Below, in pieces: positions 8,541 through 16,970 of a stretch of 64,000 nucleotides of DNA. The notes under the pieces were generated by a model that had not been told where the DNA came from, did no database searches, and saw nothing but the letters and a program-made list of their open reading frames with translations. This DNA is from JAIBJN01 sp963830885 (GTDB lineage Bacteria; Actinomycetota; Thermoleophilia; Gaiellales; Gaiellaceae), in contig CAWHOA010000023.1 in the NCBI GenBank assembly GCA_963830885.1, positions 73,010 to 137,009 on the forward strand. Reading direction: 5' to 3'. How positions within the stretch are numbered: position 1 is the stretch's first letter; each line of letters opens with the position of its first letter. The position numbers and the translations under genes were made by a program.

Positions 8541-9155
8541 GTGAGCGACGGCGCGGTCGCGGCGCTGCGGGCGGGGCAGCTGGTCGTCCTTCCGACCGAC
8601 ACCGTCTACGGGCTCTGCGCGAGCGCCTACCGGGAGCGGCACTGCCTGCGGCTCTACGCCGCGAAGCGGCGGCCCGAGGCGATGCCGGTGCAGCTCCTCG
8701 CCGCCGACCTGGACATGATCCTGGACGCCGTGCCGGAGGCGCGCGGGCGCGGCGCCGTCGTGGCGCGTGCGCTCCTGCCCGGGCCCTACACGCTGATCCT
8801 CCCGAATCCCGCGCGACGCTTCCGCTGGCTCAGCGGGACGAGGCCGGAGACGATCGGCATCCGCGTCCCGGAGCTCCAGCCCGAGGCGCTCGCGGTCCTC
8901 CAGAGCGTCGGCGCGGTCGCCGCGACGAGCGCGAACCTGCACGGCGAGCCCGACCCGGCCCGGCTCGAGGACGTGCCGCGGGAGCTGCTCGACGCCTGCC
9001 GCGCCGCCGTCGACGGGGGCGAGCTGCCGGGAACGCCGTCCACGGTTCTCGACCTCACCGGCCCCGAGCCGACCGTGCTCCGCGAGGGCGCCGTTCAGGC
9101 GGAGGAGGCCCTGGCCCGCGCCCGCGAGGCCCTCTCCGTAGGGACCGGGGGCTAG
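8541..9155 (+). CDS. tsaC: L-threonylcarbamoyladenylate synthase (TsaC/Sua5/YrdC family)
   Basis: This enzyme makes threonylcarbamoyl-AMP from threonine, bicarbonate and ATP, the first step of the t6A37 modification of ANN-decoding tRNAs. The 204-residue protein has the YrdC motifs LPTDTVYGLCASA, KRRPEAMPVQLL, GPYTLILP, TIGIRVP and TSANLHGEP. I chose the GTG at 8541, preceded by AGGGGA with a 5-nt spacer. A longer reading from 8412 would translate the two direct repeats and is rejected. The short form without the Sua5 C-terminal domain fits TsaC. Confidence 0.92.
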   Translation: MSDGAVAALRAGQLVVLPTDTVYGLCASAYRERHCLRLYAAKRRPEAMPVQLLAADLDMILDAVPEARGRGAVVARALLPGPYTLILPNPARRFRWLSGTRPETIGIRVPELQPEALAVLQSVGAVAATSANLHGEPDPARLEDVPRELLDACRAAVDGGELPGTPSTVLDLTGPEPTVLREGAVQAEEALARAREALSVGTGG

Positions 9156-9158
9156 ACT
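9153..9158 (+). promoter_or_regulatory. candidate -10 box for leaderless epimerase mRNA
   Basis: TAGACT ends 6 nt before the GTG at 9165, with no Shine-Dalgarno between. A clear -35 was not found. The spacing places the transcript start at the start codon. Confidence 0.4.
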
Positions 9159-9164
9159 CATCGC

Positions 9165-10235
9165 GTGGAGCCGACCTCGCCACGGCCGAAGGCGCTCGTC
9201 ACCGGCGGCGCCGGGTTCATCGGCTCGCACCTGTGCGAGACGCTCCTGAACGACGGCTGGGAGGTCTACGCCCTCGACGACCTCTCGACCGGCTCGCTCG
9301 ACAACGTCGCCCACCTGCGCGAGCGCTGGGACTTCCACCTGGTCGTGGACTCCGTGCTCTCGCCGACGGTGGTGAACGAGCTCGTCTACAAGTGCGACGT
9401 CGTCTACCACCTTGCTGCTGCCGTTGGAGTCCGCCTGATCGTGGAGCAGCCCGTCCGCACGCTCCTGACCAACGTCCGCGGGACCGAGGTGGTCCTCGAG
9501 CACGCCCACCGCTTCGGGAAGCGGCTGCTGCTCGCCTCGACCTCGGAGGTCTACGGCGACCATCGCGATCGCACGCCGCTGCCCGAGGACGCCCGCCGCG
9601 TCTACGGGCCGACGACGACGCGTCGCTGGGCCTACGCCGACTCGAAGGCGATGGACGAGCTCCTCGCGCTCGCCTACCACCAGGAGCGCGGGCTCGACGT
9701 CGTCATCGCCCGCCTCTTCAACACGGTCGGCCCGCGCCAGAGCGGCCAGTACGGGATGGTCATCCCGCGCTTCGTCGAGCGGGCGCTGACCGGCGAGCCG
9801 CTGGAGATCCACGGCGACGGGACGCAGACGCGGTGCTTCTGCCACGTGGCGGACACCGTCCGGGCGCTCTCCTCGCTGATGGACAGCCCGATCACGAGCG
9901 GGGAGATCTACAACGTCGGCTCGCAGCAGTCGATCAGCATCCGCGACCTGGCGCAGCGGGTCCTCGAGATGACGCGCTCCGGGTCCGACCTCCAGTACGT
10001 GCCGTACGAGGAGGTCTACGGGCTCGGCATCGAGGACATGTACCACCGCGTCCCGGCGACCGAGAAGATCGACGCCGCGGTCGGCTGGCGCGCCACGCTC
10101 GACCTCGACGTGGTGCTCGCCGACGTGATCAAGCACCTGCGGACGGCCGGCGCGGCCGGAGACGACGGGCCTCAGCGCGAAGAGGCGCGCTCGGGCGCGA
10201 GCGCCGCCTCGGCGGCGCGGACCGCCAGCGAGTAA
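9165..10235 (+). CDS. NAD-dependent sugar-nucleotide epimerase/dehydratase (extended SDR)
   Basis: This 356-residue extended short-chain dehydrogenase has the Rossmann motif TGGAGFIGSHL (residues about 13-23), the STSEVYG strand, the catalytic Y-x3-K in WAYADSK and the RLFNTVGPRQSGQYGMVIPRF segment seen in UDP-glucuronate decarboxylases and UDP-glucose 4-epimerases. It acts on an NDP-sugar for cell-surface polysaccharide; the exact sugar cannot be assigned. The last 30 or so residues are low-complexity Ala/Arg/Glu-rich. They overlap the 3' end of a minus-strand membrane gene. Confidence 0.85.
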   Translation: MEPTSPRPKALVTGGAGFIGSHLCETLLNDGWEVYALDDLSTGSLDNVAHLRERWDFHLVVDSVLSPTVVNELVYKCDVVYHLAAAVGVRLIVEQPVRTLLTNVRGTEVVLEHAHRFGKRLLLASTSEVYGDHRDRTPLPEDARRVYGPTTTRRWAYADSKAMDELLALAYHQERGLDVVIARLFNTVGPRQSGQYGMVIPRFVERALTGEPLEIHGDGTQTRCFCHVADTVRALSSLMDSPITSGEIYNVGSQQSISIRDLAQRVLEMTRSGSDLQYVPYEEVYGLGIEDMYHRVPATEKIDAAVGWRATLDLDVVLADVIKHLRTAGAAGDDGPQREEARSGASAASAARTASE

Positions 10236-10455
10236 GCCGCGAGCGCGGTCGCGATCGTCACGCCCCACTGGACGAACGGCCACGCGGCGAACGGCAGCGC
10301 TACCCCGACCCCGATGGCGACGGCAGGGACGACGAGCGCGGTCAGCCCCAGCGCGCCGAGCGGCCGAGCCCCCACGCGCGCCGGAAGTCCGCGTACTCGC
10401 GGAAAAGCGGAACGACGACGAGGGCCACAACGGCCAGGATCCCCACGATCCCCAC
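10172..10455 (-). CDS. small membrane protein, unknown function, with an apparent one-base frameshift
   Basis: No single frame is open throughout, but two minus-strand frames join into a credible membrane protein of about 94 residues. From GTG 10453-10455 it reads VGIVGILAVVALVVVPLF, then REYADFRRAWG. After the run of G at about 10370-10374 (plus strand CCCCC) the next frame gives LGALGLTALVVPAVAIGVGV and a third helix with WGVTIATALAAYSLAV, ending in a TGA at 10172-10174. Adding one G to the run restores the reading frame (AWGARPLG). Three transmembrane segments are predicted. It overlaps the epimerase gene tail to tail by 64 nt. I do not recognise the family. Confidence 0.6.
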
Positions 10456-10479
10456 GCACTGACCATGGCACGGACCGGG

Positions 10480-10507
10480 TTGCCCGTCCAGGCCTGTGTT
10501 CTAAAGT
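10480..10507 (+). promoter_or_regulatory. promoter for glyA, leaderless
   Basis: TTGCCC at 10480-10485 and TAAAGT at 10502-10507, 16 nt apart. The -10 box ends 7 nt before the glyA ATG at 10515, and no ribosome binding site fits in between. Confidence 0.6.
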
Positions 10508-10514
10508 GCCTGCG

Positions 10515-11804
10515 ATGGCGATCGCGGTCGAGACCCTCGAGGAGCTGCGCCGCGCTGCGCTCGCGGAGGTCGATCCCGACCTCGTCGGGCTGATCGGGCA
10601 GGAGCTCGAGCGCCAGCGGGGCACGATCGAGCTGATCGCCTCCGAGAACTTCACGTGGCCGTCCGTCTTCGAGGCCGTCGGAAGCGTCCCCACGAACAAG
10701 TACGCCGAGGGCTATCCGGGCCGCCGCTACTACGGCGGCTGCGAGATCGTCGACGAGATCGAGCAGCTCGCCATCGACCGGGCGAAGGCGCTCTTCGGCG
10801 CCGAGCACGCGAACGTCCAGCCGCATGCGGGGGCGCAGACGAACATGGCTGTCTACTTCAGCTGCCTGCAGCCCGGCGACACGATTCTCGCCATGCGGCT
10901 CGACCACGGCGGCCACCTCACGCACGGGCTCAAGGTCAACTTCTCCGGGAAGCTCTACGACGTCGTCGGCTACGGGGTCGACCGCGACACTGGCCTGATC
11001 GACTTCGACGAGGTCCGGCGCCTGGCGCAGGAGCACCGGCCGAAGCTGATCGTCTGCGGCGCGTCGGCCTACCCCCGGACGATCGAGGCCGAGCGCTTTC
11101 GCGAGATCGCGGACGAGGTCGGCGCGCTCCTCCTCTGCGACATGGCGCACATCGCCGGGCTGGTCGCCGCCGGGCTCCATCCGAACCCCGTGCCGCACTG
11201 CGACTTCGTCACCTCGACGAGCCACAAGACGCTCGCGGGCCCGCGCGCCGGCTTCATCCTCTGCCGGGAGGAGCACGCGACGGCGGTCGACAAGGCGGTC
11301 TTCCCGGGGATGCAGGGCGGGCCGCTCCTGCACGTGATCGCGGCCAAGGCGACCTGCTTCAAGATCGCCGCGAGCGATGCCTTCCGCGACTACCAGGGCC
11401 AGATCCGCGCCAACGCCGACGCGCTCGCCGCGTCGCTCCTCGGCGGCGGCTTCGACCTGCTGACGGGCGGGACGGACACGCACCTCGTCCAGGTCGACCT
11501 GCGCCGGAGCGAGTGGACGGGCCGCGCCGCCGAGGACCGTCTGCACGAGGTGAAGATCACCGCGAACCGGAACACCGTGCCCTTCGACGAGCGGCCGCCC
11601 ATGGAGGCCTCCGGCATCCGGCTCGGCACGCCTGCGGTCACCATGCGCGGCTTCGACGAGGACGATCTGCGCGAGGTAGGTGAGATCATCGGCGGGGCCC
11701 TCCGGGGGGACGACCTCGCGGGGCTGCGCGCGCGTAGCGCGGGCCTCTGCGAGCGGCGCCCGCTCTACCCCGGCTACCGGGGCTATCCGGAGTACGTCGC
11801 GTGA
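10515..11804 (+). CDS. glyA: serine hydroxymethyltransferase
   Basis: GlyA interconverts serine and glycine with tetrahydrofolate, feeding one-carbon units to methionine, purine and thymidylate synthesis. The 429-residue protein has IELIASENF near the N-terminus, the NKYAEGYPGRRYYGG substrate loop and the PLP lysine at about K238 in TSTSHKTLAGPR. The start is the ATG at 10515, right after a promoter; an upstream in-frame extension from 10314 runs antisense to a membrane gene and is rejected. The TGA overlaps the GTG start of upp. glyA-upp-atp is an old conserved order in Gram-positive bacteria. Confidence 0.95.
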   Translation: MAIAVETLEELRRAALAEVDPDLVGLIGQELERQRGTIELIASENFTWPSVFEAVGSVPTNKYAEGYPGRRYYGGCEIVDEIEQLAIDRAKALFGAEHANVQPHAGAQTNMAVYFSCLQPGDTILAMRLDHGGHLTHGLKVNFSGKLYDVVGYGVDRDTGLIDFDEVRRLAQEHRPKLIVCGASAYPRTIEAERFREIADEVGALLLCDMAHIAGLVAAGLHPNPVPHCDFVTSTSHKTLAGPRAGFILCREEHATAVDKAVFPGMQGGPLLHVIAAKATCFKIAASDAFRDYQGQIRANADALAASLLGGGFDLLTGGTDTHLVQVDLRRSEWTGRAAEDRLHEVKITANRNTVPFDERPPMEASGIRLGTPAVTMRGFDEDDLREVGEIIGGALRGDDLAGLRARSAGLCERRPLYPGYRGYPEYVA

Positions 11805-12442
11805 CGGTCGCCACCGGCCGCACCACGGTCGTCGACCATCCGCTCGCCCAGCACAAGCTCGGGCTCCTGCGGGACGTGGACACGCCGACGCAGTTCTTCC
11901 GCCAGCTCGTCAACGAGCTTGCCGTCCTCCTCACCTACGAGGTGACGAAGGACCTGCCGGTCGAGGAGGTCGAGATCTCGACGCCGCTCGAGCGGATGAC
12001 CGTGCCGCGGATCTCGGGGAAGAAGGTCGCGGTCGTGCCGATCCTCCGCGCGGGGATCGGGATGCTCGACGGCGTCCTCTCCCTGCTCACCGCCGCGCGC
12101 GTCGGCTTCATCGGCCTCTACCGGAACGAGGAGACCCTGCAGCCGGTCGAGTACTACGTGAAGCTCCCCGCCGACGTCGCCGAGCGCGACGTCATCCTGC
12201 TCGACCCGATGCTCGCCACCGGGAACTCGACCGCGGCCGCGGTGGAGATCCTCAAGCGCGCGGGCGCGCAGTCGGTGCGGATGATCGCCATCATCGCCGC
12301 GCCCGAGGGGATCGAGCGCCTGCACGCCGCCCATCCGGACGTCCATGTCGTGGTCGCGTCGGTGGACCGGGGCCTGGACGAGCGCGGGTATATCGTCCCG
12401 GGGCTCGGCGACGCAGGCGATCGCCTCTATGGCACGAAGTGA
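11801..12442 (+). CDS. upp: uracil phosphoribosyltransferase
   Basis: Upp salvages uracil to UMP with PRPP. The 213-residue protein has DHPLAQHKL at the start, the VPILRAGIGMLDG segment, the PRPP-binding loop LLDPMLATGNST (residues about 131-142) and the uracil-binding GYIVPGLGDAGDRLYGT at the C-terminus. The length is normal. The GTG start overlaps the glyA stop (GTGA), so the two are coupled. In many Gram-positive genomes atpI follows directly; here a tagO-like gene, a minus-strand dehydrogenase and a decarboxylase lie between. Confidence 0.96.
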   Translation: MTVATGRTTVVDHPLAQHKLGLLRDVDTPTQFFRQLVNELAVLLTYEVTKDLPVEEVEISTPLERMTVPRISGKKVAVVPILRAGIGMLDGVLSLLTAARVGFIGLYRNEETLQPVEYYVKLPADVAERDVILLDPMLATGNSTAAAVEILKRAGAQSVRMIAIIAAPEGIERLHAAHPDVHVVVASVDRGLDERGYIVPGLGDAGDRLYGTK

Positions 12443-12460
12443 ACGGAAGCTGACCTGACG

Positions 12461-13600
12461 ATGTGGAACGCGTTCACAGCGAACCTGGACGTCCTCTGGG
12501 GCTTCCTGGTCGCCTTCCTGGTCGTCGTCATCCTGACCCCGGCCGTCGGCCGCGTCGCGCGCGTCCTCGGGGTCGTCGACGAGCCGGGCGAGGCGAGGCG
12601 CATGCACCTCCGCGCCGTGCCACGGCTGGGCGGCCTCGCGATCTTCCTCGGGATCTTCATCCCGGGCCTCGCGTTCCTCGACCTGTCGGGCGCGTACCGC
12701 GGGATCCTGCTCGGCGCCGCCGTCGCGACGGCCGTCGGAATGGCCGACGACTTCCGCGGCCTTCCGTGGGCCCTCAAGCTCGCCGGTCAGGGTCTCGCGG
12801 CCGGTATCGCCATTCACTTCGGCGTCTACATCGACCGCTTCAGCTTCCCGGTCCTCGGCGTCCACGAGCTCCCGTACTGGTTCTCGGTGGTCGTCACCGT
12901 GGTCTGGATCGTCGGGATGATGAACGTGATCAACCTGCTCGACGGCATGGACGGGCTCGCGGCAGGGATCAGCGCCATCGCCGGCGCGACGTTCGCCATC
13001 CTCGCTCTCGAGCTGGGCCGGCCGGAGGCCGCCGTGCTCTCGGCGATCGTCGCCGGCGCGTGCCTCGGCTTCCTGCGCCACAACTTCTACCCCGCGCGCA
13101 TCTTCATGGGGGACTCCGGCTCGCACCTGCTCGGCTTCGTCCTCGCCACCGTCGCGATCCAGGGCTCCCTGAAGACGGCCGCGACCGTGGCGCTGATCTT
13201 CCCGCTGATCGTGCTGGCCGTGCCGATCCTCGACACGTCGTTCGTGATCGCCAAGCGCCTGAAGTACGGGCGGCCCCTGACGGAGCCGACCCCCTGGCAC
13301 CTGTACCACCGCTTCCGCAACATCGGCTTCACACAGCGCCGGGCGGCGATCTACTTCTACATCTGGGGGCTCGCGCTCGCGGGCGGCGCGCTCGCGACGC
13401 GCTTCGTGCCGTTCCGCAGCCGGGGCGAGTGGCACCTGTGGCCGACCGTGCTCGTGGCGACGATCGCACTGCTCGTGCTCGCCACGTCCCTGTACATGGT
13501 GTACGTGCTCGAGATCCTGAAGCTCCGCCGGCTGCGCGCGTGGGCGAGCCGCCGGCAGGCGGACGAGCCCGACCAGGAGCAGCGGCTCAAGAGCGCCTAG
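12461..13600 (+). CDS. undecaprenyl-phosphate N-acetylhexosamine-1-phosphate transferase (WecA/TagO/MraY superfamily)
   Basis: This integral membrane enzyme transfers a sugar-1-phosphate from a UDP-sugar to undecaprenyl phosphate, starting wall-polymer synthesis. The 379-residue protein has about ten hydrophobic segments and the family motifs: MADDF (Asp pair), NVINLLDGMDGLAAG, FMGDSGSHLLGF and the C-terminal WHLYHRF replacing the usual HLHHR. The start ATG is 18 nt after the upp stop. The nearby nucleotide-sugar dehydrogenase and the LCP ligase at 36440 fit a wall-glycopolymer pathway. MraY itself is unlikely because there is no mur cluster here. Confidence 0.85.
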   Translation: MWNAFTANLDVLWGFLVAFLVVVILTPAVGRVARVLGVVDEPGEARRMHLRAVPRLGGLAIFLGIFIPGLAFLDLSGAYRGILLGAAVATAVGMADDFRGLPWALKLAGQGLAAGIAIHFGVYIDRFSFPVLGVHELPYWFSVVVTVVWIVGMMNVINLLDGMDGLAAGISAIAGATFAILALELGRPEAAVLSAIVAGACLGFLRHNFYPARIFMGDSGSHLLGFVLATVAIQGSLKTAATVALIFPLIVLAVPILDTSFVIAKRLKYGRPLTEPTPWHLYHRFRNIGFTQRRAAIYFYIWGLALAGGALATRFVPFRSRGEWHLWPTVLVATIALLVLATSLYMVYVLEILKLRRLRAWASRRQADEPDQEQRLKSA

Positions 13601-13627
13601 CCGCCTTCGACGTCGGCCGGCGCGGGG

Positions 13628-14932
13628 CTAGATCCGGTGGACGCCGGGGCCGTCCGGAACGACGTTCCGCGAGTCGACCACCAGGCGCGCCTGCTCCCAG
13701 TGAGGCTCCTCGAGGAAGCGGCGGTGAGGCGTGAGGAGCACGACGCAGTCGGCGCGCGCGACCTCGTCGGCCGTCCACTCGACGCTGGGGTGCAGCACTC
13801 CGTCGAGCTCGATCTCCGGCACCCACGGGTCGCAGTAGACGACGTCGCCGAACCTGGCGAGGAGCTGGCGCATGACCTCGAAGCTCGGGGACTCCCGCGT
13901 GTCGTGGACGTCGGCCTTGTACGCCATCCCGAGGAGGAGGAGGCGGGAGCCCTTGATCGCCCTGGTGCCCTCGTTCAGCGCGTCGGCCACCTTCTGGACG
14001 ACGTAGGAGGGCATGCGCGTGTTGATCTCGTGCGCGGCCTCGATCAGCTGCGGGGAGTACCCGTACTCCCGTGCGCGCGCCGCAAGGAAGTGCGGGACGA
14101 CCGGGATGCAGTCGCCGCCCAGGCCGGGGCCGGGGTAGTGCGGGAGGAACGCGAACGGCTTCGACGAGGCCGCCTCGATGACCTCCCACGGCGAGATGCC
14201 GAGCTTGTCGCACATGAGCGCGAGCTCGTTCGCGAGCGCGATGTTGACGGCGCGGAAGGTGTTCTCGTGCAGCTTCGCCGTCTCGGCGACCATCGGGCTC
14301 GAAACCGCGATCACGTCGTCGACGATCTGCCGGTAGAGGAGCTCCGTGCGGCGCCTGCACTCGTCGGTGACCCCGGCGACGAGCTTCGGCGTCGTCTTGA
14401 TCGTCCAGTTCTTGTTGCCCGGGTCCACGCGCTCGGGCGCGTAGCCGAGGAAGACGTCCTTGCCGACCACGGCACCGGTGGCCTCCAGGATCGGTTTGAC
14501 GATCTCGTCCGTCGTCCCGGGGTGGGTCGTCGACTGCAGGACGACGAGCTGGCCGGAGCGGAGGTTCGCCGCCACGGACTCGGCTGCCGTCACGACGTAG
14601 GAGACGTCCGGCGTGCGGGACTTGGCGAGCGGAGTCGGGACGCAGATCGTCAGCGCGTCGAGGTCGCCCACGCTCGCGTAGTCGGTGGTCGCGCGGAGGC
14701 GGTCGTCGAGGCCCGTGTATCGCTCGGCGGGCACGTCGACGAGGTACGACGTGCGCTCCTCGACCGCGCGGACCCGCTCCTCGTTCAGGTCGATGCCGGT
14801 GACGTCGAAGCCCGCCTCGGCGAACGCCATCGCCAGCGGGAGGCCGGCATAGCCGAGCCCGACCGTGCCCAGCCGCGCCTCGCGCGTCTGGATGCGATCG
14901 TCGAACGTCGCCGGGGTGAGAACCTCTGCCAC
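13628..14932 (-). CDS. nucleotide-sugar dehydrogenase (UDP-GlcNAc/UDP-ManNAc/UDP-glucose 6-dehydrogenase family)
   Basis: This NAD-dependent enzyme oxidises C6 of a UDP-sugar to a uronic acid. The 434-residue protein has the Rossmann motif GTVGLGYAGLPLA, the CVPTPL segment and the catalytic Cys at about 275 in GLGGDCIPV. The C-terminal UDP-binding domain contains the LLLGMAYKADVHDTRESPS stretch. The order and length resemble WbpA/WecC-type enzymes more than UDP-glucose dehydrogenase. The start is a GTG at 14930-14932. A much longer open frame upstream is antisense to the decarboxylase gene and is rejected. It converges with the tagO-like gene, leaving a 27-bp gap. Confidence 0.9.
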   Translation of the reverse strand: MAEVLTPATFDDRIQTREARLGTVGLGYAGLPLAMAFAEAGFDVTGIDLNEERVRAVEERTSYLVDVPAERYTGLDDRLRATTDYASVGDLDALTICVPTPLAKSRTPDVSYVVTAAESVAANLRSGQLVVLQSTTHPGTTDEIVKPILEATGAVVGKDVFLGYAPERVDPGNKNWTIKTTPKLVAGVTDECRRRTELLYRQIVDDVIAVSSPMVAETAKLHENTFRAVNIALANELALMCDKLGISPWEVIEAASSKPFAFLPHYPGPGLGGDCIPVVPHFLAARAREYGYSPQLIEAAHEINTRMPSYVVQKVADALNEGTRAIKGSRLLLLGMAYKADVHDTRESPSFEVMRQLLARFGDVVYCDPWVPEIELDGVLHPSVEWTADEVARADCVVLLTPHRRFLEEPHWEQARLVVDSRNVVPDGPGVHRI

Positions 14933-15004
14933 GGGTTCGGATGGTAGCTGCGCCTCCTGCCGGCCACCACTGAACGGACGGCGAGAAGCCGGCCATCCCT
15001 TTGC

Positions 15005-15010
15005 TATAAC
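15005..15010 (+). promoter_or_regulatory. candidate -10 box for leaderless decarboxylase mRNA
   Basis: TATAAC ends 7 nt before the ATG at 15018 with no Shine-Dalgarno between. It lies in the divergent gap with the dehydrogenase; no convincing -35 box was found. Confidence 0.4.
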
Positions 15011-15017
15011 CGCCGCC

Positions 15018-16457
15018 ATGTCCTTCCCCGACGCGCGGGGCTCCGCGCCGGACGAGACGGAGGCGGCCGCCCGGCTCGCCTTCGAGGAGGCCTCGGCCTG
15101 GCTGTCCGGGCTCGACGAGCGGCAGGTGCTCCCGGAGGGCGCCGAGGAGGCTGCCGCCGGCTTCGGCGGACCGCTGCCGGAGGAGGGATCGGGTGCGGTC
15201 GACGCGCTTCGCGAGCTGGTCGGCGGGCTCGACGCCGCCACGGCCTCGCCGGGGCCGCGGTTCTTCCACTTCGTCACCGGCGGGGTGACGCCGGCAGCGC
15301 TCGGCGCCGACTGGCTGACGACGGCACTCGACCAGAACGCCTTCAGCTGGGTCGGCTCGCCGCTCGGCACCCGGCTCGAGACCGTGGCCGTCGACTGGCT
15401 GAAGCAGCTCTTCGAGCTGCCCGCGGCGTGGGGCGGAGCGCTCACGACCGGCGCCACCGCGGCGAACTTCACGGCCCTGGCCGCTGCGCGGCAGTGGTGG
15501 GGCGAGGAGCACGGGCGCGACGTCGGCGCCGACGGGGCTGCGGGCCTGCCCGCAACGCCGGTGCTCTCGAGCGGCTTCGTCCATCCGAGCGCTCGCAAGG
15601 CGCTCGCCGAGCTCGGAATCGGGCGGGAGGCGGTGCGGACCTTCTCCCGCGACGAGGTCGGCCGCATCGACCTCCCGGGCCTCGAGCGCGGGCTGAAGGA
15701 GCTGGGCGGCGCGCCGGCCATCCTCATCGGGAACGCCGGCGAGGTGAACGCGGGCGAGTTCGACCCGCTCGAGGCGCTCGCCGACCTGGCCGAGGAGCAC
15801 GGCGCCTGGCTCCACGTCGACGGCGCCTTCGGGCTCTTCGCGCGCCTCTCGCCGCGCTCGGCGGCCCTCGCCGCGGGGGTGGAGCGCGCCGACTCCGTGA
15901 TCGCCGACGGCCACAAGTGGCTGAACGTCCCCTACGACTGCGGCTTCGCCTTCGTCCGCGACGCCGCCCTGCTGGCCAAGGTGTTCTCGCTGGCCGCCGC
16001 CTACCTGCCGGACGAGGAGCCCGAGCCGACCTACGGCTACCTGTCGCCGGAGTCCTCCCAGCGCGCGCGGTCCTTGGCCGTCTGGGCGGCGCTCCGCGCG
16101 TGGGGGCGGGCCGGCTACCGCGAGATGGTCGAGCGCCACCTCGACCTGGCGCAGCGCCTCGCGGCCGCCGTGGACGACGCCCCGGACCTCGAGCGGCTGG
16201 CGGACGTCCCGCTCAACATCGTCTGCTTCCGCTTCCGGCCGCCTGGCGTTCCCGAAGCGGAGCTGAACGAGCTGAACGCCCGTCTCGGCGATGACGTGCT
16301 CGCGGACGGGCGCGTCTACGTGGGCACGACGAGCTTCGGCGGGACGGTCGCGTTCCGTCCCGCGATCGTCAACTGGCGAACCCGCGAGGGCGACGTCGAC
16401 CTCTTCGTGGAGGTCGTGCGGGAGCTCGGGGCGATGCTGCTCGCAGGCACAAAGTAG
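15018..16457 (+). CDS. group II PLP-dependent decarboxylase (aromatic-L-amino-acid/glutamate decarboxylase family)
   Basis: This 479-residue fold-type I PLP enzyme has the family signature SVIADGHKWLNVPYDCG with the PLP lysine at about K300. It also has the LTTGATAANFTALAAAR phosphate-binding region and HVDGAFGLFARLS with the conserved Asp that contacts the pyridine ring. It probably decarboxylates an amino acid or cleaves an aldehyde. Many bacterial members have unknown substrates, and nothing in the context fixes it. The start ATG sits directly behind a TATAAC box. An upstream extension to 14865 would be antisense to the dehydrogenase gene. Confidence 0.82.
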   Translation: MSFPDARGSAPDETEAAARLAFEEASAWLSGLDERQVLPEGAEEAAAGFGGPLPEEGSGAVDALRELVGGLDAATASPGPRFFHFVTGGVTPAALGADWLTTALDQNAFSWVGSPLGTRLETVAVDWLKQLFELPAAWGGALTTGATAANFTALAAARQWWGEEHGRDVGADGAAGLPATPVLSSGFVHPSARKALAELGIGREAVRTFSRDEVGRIDLPGLERGLKELGGAPAILIGNAGEVNAGEFDPLEALADLAEEHGAWLHVDGAFGLFARLSPRSAALAAGVERADSVIADGHKWLNVPYDCGFAFVRDAALLAKVFSLAAAYLPDEEPEPTYGYLSPESSQRARSLAVWAALRAWGRAGYREMVERHLDLAQRLAAAVDDAPDLERLADVPLNIVCFRFRPPGVPEAELNELNARLGDDVLADGRVYVGTTSFGGTVAFRPAIVNWRTREGDVDLFVEVVRELGAMLLAGTK

Positions 16458-16490
16458 CCATAAAGCCGCTTCTATTCAGGCATCGGCGTG

Positions 16491-16520
16491 TTACGAACTC
16501 ACCCCTCGGACTGATAGGCT
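16491..16520 (+). promoter_or_regulatory. candidate promoter for the atp operon
   Basis: TTACGA at 16491-16496 and TAGGCT at 16515-16520, 18 nt apart, about 55 nt before the first atp gene. The same GATAGGCTGC string recurs in the hpf promoter at 52362-52371. Confidence 0.45.
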
Positions 16521-16574
16521 GCCTGCGAATAAGATGCATGCCGTGGTGGCCCTCGTCCGACTCGCGGACGCCCC

Positions 16575-16970
16575 GTGACTCCCGGGGCGCTGCTCACGCC
16601 GCGTCCGCTTCCGGACCGGCGCATGCCGATCGCCCTCGGTGGCGCCGTCGTCGCACTCGCGCTTCCGATCTTCCTCCTGGCGGGCTGGGACGTGCGCGGC
16701 TGGGCGCTCGGCGCGCTCCTCTGGGCCGGCAGCCAGATCGTCGGCGTGCTCCTGAACAAGGCCGGGATCGGTGAGCCCAACCTGCGCGGGTCGGGCATCG
16801 CCGCCTTCGGGATGATGGGCCGCGGGATCGTCCTCGTCCTGATCCTGCTCGCCGTCGCCGTGGCGAACCCGTCCCTCGCGCTCGCGGGCGCGCTTGTCTA
16901 CGCCGCCGCCTACAGCGCCGAGCTGATCACGAGCCTGGCCATCTACTTCTCCGGGAGCCCGCGGCGATGA
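16575..16970 (+). CDS. small membrane protein at the head of the atp operon (AtpI-like)
   Basis: The 131-residue protein has four predicted membrane segments (residues about 18-36, 42-60, 75-98 and 100-122). Its position, directly before atpB with an ATGA overlap, is that of AtpI, the assembly and ion-uptake helper of the Fo sector. Sequence similarity to AtpI is too weak to see by eye, so the name rests on context. Alternative start: ATG at 16623 (MPIALGGAVV), which would remove a charged 16-residue leader. Confidence 0.65.
   Translation: MTPGALLTPRPLPDRRMPIALGGAVVALALPIFLLAGWDVRGWALGALLWAGSQIVGVLLNKAGIGEPNLRGSGIAAFGMMGRGIVLVLILLAVAVANPSLALAGALVYAAAYSAELITSLAIYFSGSPRR

Noticed and set aside
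14933..15916. N-terminal extension of the nucleotide-sugar dehydrogenase
   Set aside because: The upstream open frame is antisense to the decarboxylase gene, and the Rossmann motif begins soon after the GTG at 14932.
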